From Diadophis punctatus similis (Eukaryota > Chordata > Lepidosauria > Squamata > Dipsadidae): 64,000 nt of DNA. The notes under the pieces were generated by a model. It was not told the DNA's origin, searched no databases, and saw only the letters and a list, made by a program, of their open reading frames with translations. Position 1 is the first letter of the stretch. Each line of letters starts with the position of its first letter. Position numbers and translations under genes: made by a program. The DNA is taken from the NCBI GenBank assembly GCA_023053685.1, contig JALIGW010000002.1, positions 256,546,846-256,610,845 on the forward strand, written 5' to 3'. Positions 31,152 to 64,000 of the stretch are shown here, piece after piece.

Positions 31152-32486
31152 TATGTTCCAATTTATGCCCTTGAAGCAATCTCCTCCTAGAGCTTCCTCC
31201 ACAGTCTCACTAGTTCTCTCATGGGTCCCCCTCTGATTAGCCAAGGCTCATATGCTGAGATCAGCATCCCAGAGAGATGACCTGAGGAGCCAGAATGAGG
31301 GTGAGGGGCAGCCTCAAATGCGTCCTGGGTGTTAGAGAAGGCCAAGTCCAGGGTGTTCCCTCCTCCCCTGGGGGAAAAGTCCACGGAAATTAGGGAGGCT
31401 GCTTTCAACTCAGCCTCCTGTCTGCTAGGTTTCCCAGGAACCTCTTTGATCTTCCACCAGGCGCAGAACCTGTCTCCCAGTTGAGGTCAGGGGAGTCAAA
31501 GCCCCCCATGACTATTGCAGTGTACCAAAAAGTTCATCTATTTCCTCTGGTTGGTTGGGTGGCTCATAGTGTACAGCGATTGCTCCGTCCTTCTCCCCCC
31601 CACTTTTATAATAACCCAAATGCATTCAAGGAGGTTTTCGTCTTTCTTCTATTGCATTTCTAAAGCAGTGTGGTTATTTTTTATATATAGTGCAACTCCA
31701 CCTCCTCTTTTATTAAGTCTTTTGAACACTTTAAATGTTAAGGTATTAAATGTAATAGCTGGAACAGGAAAGTGTGCAATGGTGCTGAACACCTCATTGT
31801 AGTTGAGTGTGTGCGGGCTCCGCATGATACGATCTGTGCTCTGATTGGTTGCTGTGGGTGGAAAGGGGGAGTTTCCATTTTTCCCCGCCTTTTTCTTCTG
31901 CACGCTGTTTGAGATTTACCTCAGGATGTTCCTGAATATCTTCTCTGCTGTGAATGTTAAATACATTTATATTTACATAAAACTAGTTTGTGTCCGTGTC
32001 TCCCACTTCCTTTGGACAGCTGCTGTGCAATTCCTCCACATTAAATATCTTTAGTTGCACCTTCCAGTCATGGGTTTCCATCCCACAAAGTTTCAGTGAT
32101 TTTAACAATGTCACACCTGCCTTTGGGTTCCACGTTCACCCCATTTATTCCTCATACTTTGCGTATTGGTGCATCGGAGTCCCTTTTTAACCATCCCCTA
32201 AGCCAGGCTTGACTTCCAAAGTGCTGTCTTCCCTCCTTGGATGGTTCCCTTTATTGGGAGAGTGGAAGAGAAAACCCCCTGTGCCCCCATCTCTTTGACT
32301 CCCATGCCCACCTGCTCCGAGTCTCTTGGCATCGTTTCCAGGGACTTTTTCATTCCTCCCCGCATGAAAGAGGAGAAGGGGAGAATAATCTGTGGACCTC
32401 ATTATTTCTGTAAGCCCTTCAGTCACATCTTTGGTAGTTGCTCCTGGGAAACAGCCAACCATCAATCTTCCATGTAATATCAGAAA
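31152..32486. other. End of unit 3
   Basis: Mix of duplicated non-coding sequence (31152-31230, 32195-32335), a LINE endonuclease remnant and unclassified sequence. The match to unit 1 ends before the L1 at 32487; no MHC exon is present in unit 3. Confidence 0.55.
31230..31760 (-). repeat. LINE endonuclease-domain remnant
   Basis: Minus strand reads RLNKRGGGVALYIKNN, later DSPDLNWETGSAPGGRSK and NTLDLAFSNTQDAFEAAPH, typical of CR1/L2-class endonucleases. Broken in several frames. Confidence 0.55.
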
Positions 32487-34344
32487 AGATAAATATAGCC
32501 AAAACAAAAATAATAGTTAAAAATGTGACAAGAAGCCAAAAAGAAGAAATAGAAAAGGCAACAGGTTTTGAAGCAGTTCAAAAGATCAAATATTTAGGGG
32601 TTTACATTATGTCCACAAATACAAAACTATACCAACATAATTATGAACCATTATGGTTAAAAATACAGAAAGATATGGAAAATTGGGAAAAACTGCAATT
32701 GTCACTGCTGGGAAGGATAGCTGCTGTTAAAATGAATGTTCTACCAAGGTTTCTATTCCTTTTTCAAATGATACCAATACTTAAAAAAGATGGAACCTTA
32801 AAGGAGTGGCAAAAGGGTATAAATAAATTTATTTGGGCAGGGAAGAAGCCGCGGGTAAATCAGAAGATAATGCAGGATATACGTGAAAGAGGGGGCTTGA
32901 GAATGCCAAACTTAAAACTGTATTACGAAGCAGCAGCTCTCTCAGCAATTACAGATTGGATTAATTTAACGGAAGAAAGTGTATTAAGTATTGAGGGATA
33001 TGGTTTGCTCTATGGGTGGCATGCCTATTTAATATATGATAAAAAGATAGACAAAGCTTTTAAGAGTCATATATTGAGAAATGCTTTATTTCGTGTCTGG
33101 AAAAAGTACCGATGTAAGTTAAATGACAAAATACCTTGGTGGACGGTACCCAGACACGCGATAGAAAATATAAACTTGGAACAAAACATAGATAAGATTA
33201 CATATAAAGAACTTCTTCTTGAAGACGGAACACTATCTCAACTAAAATCATTTGAGAAATTAAAAGAGGAAGGAATAGTCAGGACCTGGTTTCAATATAG
33301 ACAAATACAGGCCAGTTGGAGAGATGATAGAAAAATTGGTATTGTGCAAAATGAAGACAATTTGATTGTACAAATTAAAGATAATGGTCCAATGCATATA
33401 AAAAGATTGTATAATATTTTATTGGAATTGGATTCAGAATCAGAATTGGTTAAAGATTGTATGATAAAATGGGCTCAAAACTTTGGAGAACCTATAATGA
33501 TGGACACATGGGAAAAGATATGGGTTACAAATGTTAAATTTACGCAGGCTCAAAATTTGAGGGAAAATTTTTATAAAATGTTTTACAGATGGCACTTAGA
33601 CCCAAAAAAATTGGCGTGTATGTATCCCAACTTACAGCCTAAATGTTGGAGATGTGAATGTGATGACGCTACATATTTTCATGTATGGTGGACTTGTAAA
33701 AAAATTAAGGCTTTCTGGATAAAAATCTGGTGGATTATACAAAATATTTTAAAGAAAAAAATTAAATTTACACCACAGTTTTTTTCTACTGGGAATAACA
33801 ACGGATTGTACACCTATAGAGACTAAGCTGATTCTGAATTTTATAACGGCTGCCAGATTGCTGGTGGCACAATATTGGAAGAAGGAAGATATACCTACAA
33901 TTGAAGAATGGACATTGAAAGTGACACATCTGGCCGAAATGGCTAAGGTTTCATCTTACCTTAAGGATTATTCAAATGAAAAATATGTGTTGGAATGGAG
34001 TAAGTGGACGGAATATATTCAGAAAAAGTTTCAGATTAATATAATTTAAATAGTATATTTTGTTTGTTGTTTGAAGAAATAATAGATTATACTTTCAAGC
34101 TTATGGATAACAAAGAGTTAAGAAAGGATAAGATATTTTTTGAACTAACATTCTGTTTTAGTATTAGGTAATTTCATATTTTTTGTCTTGAACTTATACC
34201 TTGTGTTTTTCTCTGGGAAGTCTGGGAGGGGGGAGGGGGTGAGGGTGAGGGGGGGGAGAAGGGTGGAGGGTGGATGGGGTGTGTGTAGAAAAGATAAAAA
34301 CTGTATGTACTTTGTACTTATAAAACTTTTCAATAAAAAAAAAA
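32487..34344 (+). mobile_element. L1-type LINE, 5'-truncated (copy B)
   Basis: Plus strand, opposite to copy A and closely matching it. The open reading runs from INIAKTKIIVKN to about 33.8 kb, where a frameshift occurs, and resumes to 34049. The 3' UTR ends in AATAAA and an A run at about 34344. Confidence 0.88.
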
Positions 34345-34612
34345 GGGCGCGCGGCAGTTAGAAACAGCGTTCTCTTTCCATCTGCGCGGCCACGCAGACG
34401 CACAGAATCTGCCATTAGAACTTTGCTTTTGTCCATTAGATTGAATTGTGAGGCTGGAATGGTTTTTTTTTAACTTATCTTGCACTGTGTTAAAAAGAAG
34501 TCAACGTCTTTTTTCCCCTTTTTTCTCTTGTACCTCAGGCTTTCTCCCCCCCCCCTTCCCTCAATTTCCTATTTCTATTTTTCTTTGTCTTTTCTATAAT
34601 AAATAAATAAAT

Positions 34613-34785
34613 AAGATCTTGAGACTCTAGAAAAAGTACAAAGAGCAACAAAGATAAGAGGCTAAAACGTATAAAAAACGGTTGATGGAACTAGGTGTTT
34701 TCTAGTCTGAGGAAAAGAAGGACCAGGGCGGACATGATGGCATCTTCCAATATCTCAGGGGCTGCCAGAAAGATTTCTTTTCCCT
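34613..34785 (+). repeat. CR1 fragment
   Basis: Diverged CR1 block with GAGACTCTAGAAAAAGT and TATCTCAGGGGCTGCC, followed by pyrimidine and AAAC/AAAT microsatellites. Confidence 0.7.
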
Positions 34786-34786
34786 C

Positions 34787-34881
34787 CTGTCCTCTTCCCT
34801 TCCCTTCCCTTCCCTTCCATCCTCTCCTATAAACAAACAAACAAACAAACAAACAAACAAACAAATAAATATATAAATAAA

Positions 34882-34912
<31 letters not shown>

Positions 34913-34918
34913 AAATGA
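34787..34918. repeat. CCCTT, AAAC and AAAT microsatellites
   Basis: CTTCCCTTCCC repeats, then AAAC repeats, then AAAT repeats after a CR1 fragment. Confidence 0.9.
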
Positions 34919-35589
34919 GACCGGATGAAAGAGGTGGAGGTGGACTAAATGTAAGAAACAACCTAGAAGCGCAAGAGAAGCTTTTCCTCCATTGTGGAGC
35001 CTTTTTCTCTTCCTCCTTTTCTCCTCAGTCTCTTTCCGGGGCCACCAGAGACGGATCATCTGAGAAAGGCAGCTGCATGGATCGAATTAAAGAAATAAAG
35101 AGAGAAATGGATAAATAAAAAAAACCCCAATCCTTTTCCTGGTTGTGGCTTCCCTGCCTGCCTCCCACCTTCCTCCCCTTCAGGCCGGAGTTCGCGGGGT
35201 TCCCCAGAGAGCCTCCCGGTCCTCGTCTTCTGACCGCCCGGCCGTTTCTGACAGGATTTTGAGGCCTCCTCCAATCTCCGCGGAAGCTTCAGGGCGGCTA
35301 TCCTTGAGGGAAGCGAGTTCAAATCCTCCAAAGAATTGGGAAAAGAAGCGCAGACGTCGAAGCCTTTGTCTGACAGGGAGGCTTTCTTCCCCCTACTCCC
35401 AAGCCCATCATCCTTGTCCTCTCCCTTCCCCCTCCCATTTCGCTCCTCTTTCCCGCCCTTTCTACCATCCTGGCACTTTGCCCCAAATCCACCAGGGGGC
35501 GCCCTCTGCCAAGGGAAGGGAACTCCAGGCGCTTCCCCATTGGCCCACCGGAGGGAGAACGTCACCAGGGGCTTTCCAGAGGGGGCTGA

Positions 35590-36273
35590 GAAGGAAGTGA
35601 CATCACTGAGCCTTGACGCTCTAGGACGGCACACTCGCTCTCCGTGAACCCTGGGGCTCCGCATGAGACGGAGAGGCTGCGGGAAGAGTCTGGCGGGAGG
35701 ACATCTAGACGTGCCCCAGGTGAAGGGGGGGTTCTTCCCGAGTCCCATGCTCCCCAGCCGCCCTCTCCCTGCAGGGGGAAGCGGAAGAAGCGGGGGGAGG
35801 GGAGGGTGAGCCTAGCGGAGGCCCAGCAGGAGAGGAGAGAAGCGGGGGGGGGAGGAGGAGGCAGGATTCGCACCAGGCTCCCCGAGGGCCCGATCCTGTC
35901 TCCGGAGGGGGAGAGAAGCGGGGCGGCCTCTCCAGCTGCCTCCTTCCCGGCCCTGCTCGGGGGGACCTGGGACCTTCGCTGGGATGAGCCGCTTGGGGCT
36001 CCGGGCAGGTTGGGTGAAGGTCGCTCAGTGGCTGAATTCCACTTTCTAATTCTTTTTCTTTTTCTTCTTCTTCTTCCCATCTCAGATACAGAAACTGGAA
36101 GCCATTTGTGGTCTTTGCAAGGCAAAAGTTTCTCCTGGGGGAAAAAAAAGAGCGGAATAACTTGCAAGGATCCGTCCTGCAGCCCTAGAAATGGTCCTGT
36201 GAAGGAAAAGGCATCTGGAGACCCACAAGAGTCCTTGGACCCATTTGGAGTTGCTCTGCAGGACAGAGAAAGG
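35590..36273 (+). promoter_or_regulatory. Promoter and 5' UTR region of the zinc-finger gene
   Basis: A GC-rich block upstream of the SCAN exon. At 35593-35606 an ETS core fused to a CRE-like site reads GGAAGTGACATCAC, a composite known from housekeeping promoters. A likely non-coding first exon ends at CCCCAG|GTGAAG (35719-35720). The next acceptor is TCTCAG at 36084. The transcription start is not determined. Confidence 0.5.
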
Positions 36274-61553
<25,280 letters not shown>

Positions 61554-61589
61554 TACTAAAAGTAATCTACAGGAGTTGAAGATGTTTTC

Positions 61590-61595
61590 AATAAA
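61590..61595 (+). terminator. Candidate poly(A) signal of the zinc-finger gene
   Basis: AATAAA 162 nt after the stop codon and just past the SINE that supplies the stop. No other good signal is seen closer. Confidence 0.45.
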
Positions 61596-62374
61596 ATGTC
61601 AAATTGAAACTTCAATTTCCACTTATTTAAAAATTCTCCATCCATTTTCTTGCTCAAATATTTTTTCTCATCCAGAATTTGCATTTCTTGCTCAAAGAAA
61701 TCGTCACGATTTTCACTTTGTAAAGCCACTGCCTTTTTTTTTAGCTATTCCACAAAGATGTTTAATGTTCCCAGATGCAAATGGGATTATTATGAAAAAC
61801 AAAACAAAGCCTACAATGGAAATGTTGTTCTTTGTCTAGGTGGCAACCAGATTAGATCCCGGCTTTAAATTACAAATAACAAATTGAATGTTCTTCAGCA
61901 TTATAGAATTAATAGTTATTAAAAACAATCCCTCAACAGTGAGAAACACTGTTAGCAAAGTACTCTGAGATGGAACGGACCTTTTAAGGACCCTCTTGGG
62001 GGACTCACCCTAGACACACACACCCCATTAATCCATCTAAGAATTGTGCCCGTTAGAGGATTTGGTGAAGGAGATCTGCCTGATCATCTCAGCCTCCATC
62101 GGCCCTCACCTTCCCTTTCCCCACGTCCCTTGCACACTCCCGCCCCCCATCCCAGGCAAGCTGCCATCTGGGACTCAGGACTCTTCCCCACCTGGAAGGA
62201 GGCTGGCCAGCTGCAGGCAGAGCCTGGTCTGGGGGTGGGGGTCTCCCTCTGCATTCTCCCAAATCCCACCCCCTCGGCACGGATCTTGGCCCTGGCAAAG
62301 CCTTTGTGCACTCTGCAATCAAAGAGTTGCCAGTGCTGTGGACACTCAGTCCCAGGTGGCATGTGAAGTAACCA
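61596..62374. other. Spacer between the zinc-finger gene and the third MHC fragment
   Basis: AT-rich to about 61980, then GC-rich. No domain or repeat was recognised; the ORFs at 62044-62412 are not supported. Confidence 0.45.
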
Positions 62375-63300
62375 ACTTGGTCTTCCGTTCTGGGTCCTTC
62401 TGTGCCTCTCATGTGCCTCCCTCTCCCCTGTGGAGATCGAAGAACCCACGGCCAGAGAAGGAGGGTGCGGTCTTCGGGGAGGAGCTCCAGAATGGAGACT
62501 GGACCTACCAGCTCCAGGTGATGCTGGAGACCCAGACCCAGCAGGGGGACCTCTATGCTTGCCAGGTGGGCATGCCAGTCTGGAGGCCCCCATCACTGTC
62601 CAGTTGGGTAAGCCGCTCCTCTCCATCCCCTCCTCCTCTGGGGACCCCATCCTGCCCTGAGAAGGGGGAGAGACCCTCCCTGTGGGGGGAGCCAGAGTGG
62701 ACCTTCCTGGGGGAAGGTGGGCCTGATCCTCCTGCTCAGGTGAGGCTTCTCCTTCCCCAGAGCCCCGTTCCTCCAGCTCTGCCAGGAGCAAACTCTGGAT
62801 GGGGATTATGGGGGCCGTGATAGGAGTGGCCTTCTTCGCTATGGGGCTCTTCTCCTACCTGAAGAGCAATTAAAGTGAGTGGGGGGCTGGAGGAGAGGTT
62901 GTGGGGAGGGGACCATCTAGGGGAGGCCTCCCATCAAGCTTAGCAGGTGGCCAAGAGGGTCTCCTTGAGAAATATTTTTGGCATCTTCTCTTGTTTGAGG
63001 GGCTATAAGTGAAGCTCACACAACCTATTATGGGTTATCGATGGGGAGGGGGTCCCTCTGAGTCCTCCAGCCCATGAAGGGTTCTAATTGGGTCTTTTTC
63101 TCCTTCCATCAACTCCCATTCATCCACCTACAGGTCAGTTTCTCCTCTTCCCCCTCCTCTTCCCCCTTCCTAAAAGTTATTGGAGGTTTTTAAAATTCTT
63201 TTTTTAATTGCTCCATTTTTCAAAAAAAAAAACATGGCTGGATAAAATCTTGCTGTGCACTCAGCAAGTTTTTGAGATTTTGGGCAGCTTTTCCTTACAG
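62375..63300 (+). pseudogene. MHC class II beta fragment, inverted third copy
   Basis: On the plus strand, intron sequence runs straight into the middle of beta2 at GTGGAGATCGA. The acceptor and the exon half with the first Ig cysteine are missing. FGEELQNGDWTYQLQVMLE follows, then a one-base shift after YACQV. The transmembrane exon (62759-62873) is recognisable but ends in a stop after LKSN. The 24-nt tail exon near 63117 has lost its acceptor (CCAT for CCAG). It lies opposite in orientation to the other two copies, and the flanking intron 5 sequence continues to the window edge. Confidence 0.85.
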
Positions 63301-63305
63301 AGACC

Positions 63306-63883
63306 TGTGTAGGAAGTTAGCACCCACCCCTCCCCTAGGAAATGAGATATCCTAGGAAATATTAAAAGGCAGAATATATTCTATAGAATATCCCTGGAAA
63401 CATGCTTTTAACCAGACAAAAGACTCCTCTTGGAAATCCCCACCCTTTGCCAATGGGCCATTAAGGATTGGGCCCAGCTCACATATTCCTCTCACCTGGC
63501 CTGGAAGTCTTCTGCATAACAGAACCACAATAGGATTTTCCCAAGGCCCTTTCATTCAGCCAAAGCTGGGTTAGACAAAAGCCTATAGAGTTGCCACTGC
63601 ATGGCCTTCTGGGAGCCTGACCACCAATCAGTTGCATCATATACACAAGGAACAGGAAACTAAGAGGTGGGACCCAACAGAGAGTATAAAACAAGGAACT
63701 CAGCATCTCTTCTCTCTCTTTTCTCTTCACCCACATCTGGAAGCATGTAATCTACCTTTTCTGTACAGGGGCTCATGCCATGTGCTCCTGTCCACCATAT
63801 TAAAACCTCCTTTCCAAGCAACTTCCATGAATCCAGTGTCTTTTTCCCCACTTGGAAATGAACCCAGAAGGATATTCCTTACA
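63306..63883 (+). mobile_element. Candidate solo LTR in the third MHC copy
   Basis: About 578 bp begin TGTGTAGGAAG and end TTCCTTACA, with a TATA box (GAGTATAAAACAAGG) near 63682 and ATTAAA near 63800. It interrupts sequence that is continuous in the other two MHC copies (about 4430 and 19125, reversed). The flanking AGACC/ACCCC is only a weak duplication. Confidence 0.55.
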
Positions 63884-64000
63884 ACCCCTGAAAAAGTATT
63901 GCAATGAAAACCGAAAGGACACACAAAAGCTAAAATCTTGCCCAGAATTTTTCAAGGTTTTGGGAAATTGCAAATGGGAAGGGAAGGAGGGGGCCATTCC

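Noticed and set aside
62044..62820. 258-codon ORF on the plus strand
   Set aside because: Chance frame across spacer and decayed MHC exons. The beta2 and TM parts are not in one frame.

Overview
The window is vertebrate genomic DNA, most likely from a squamate reptile and probably a snake. It holds spliced genes with GT/AG introns and a repeat mix of CR1, L2 and L1 LINEs, tRNA-derived SINEs, hAT and Tc1 miniature elements, Ty1/copia, Ty3/gypsy and an endogenous retrovirus. No prokaryotic feature is present.

Left part (1 to about 32.5 kb): a tandem segmental duplication carrying MHC class II beta genes on the minus strand. Unit 2 (about 17.1-28.0 kb) holds a copy with signal peptide, beta1, beta2, transmembrane and cytoplasmic exons whose splice sites and phases all agree. 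It looks functional. Unit 1 (1 to about 14.3 kb) holds a paralogue with a lost start codon, a mutated exon 1 donor and a beta1 frameshift, yet its X/Y promoter box is intact. A third, partial unit starts near 29.3 kb and has no beta gene in it. A third beta fragment, inverted and badly decayed, lies at the far right edge (about 62.4-63.3 kb, plus strand). The paralogous units act as natural empty sites and show that several transposons landed after the duplication.

Right part (about 35.6-61.4 kb, plus strand): one SCAN-KRAB-C2H2 zinc-finger gene. Five coding exons have compatible phases and an open frame of 1,023 codons with 23 fingers. Its stop codon lies inside a SINE. The 14.5 kb intron before the KRAB exon has trapped CR1, a hAT miniature element, a SINE, a 7.9 kb endogenous retrovirus (minus strand) and a full-length L2. 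The next intron holds a Ty1/copia element interrupted by an ORF1-only L1 (half-L1), then a CR1 tail interrupted by a 140 bp palindrome.

Main biology: an antigen-presentation gene family in birth-and-death evolution next to a TE-type KRAB zinc-finger gene. Nested insertions, target-site duplications (TSDs) and empty sites allow much of the insertion order to be read. The most unusual items are the half-L1, the copia element with an initiator-tRNA anticodon-type primer site, the retroviral envelope leader with Ig-like hallmarks, the hAT element carrying a coiled-coil coding segment, and the SINE-derived C terminus of the zinc-finger protein. All comparisons were made by eye; no alignment or database search was run.
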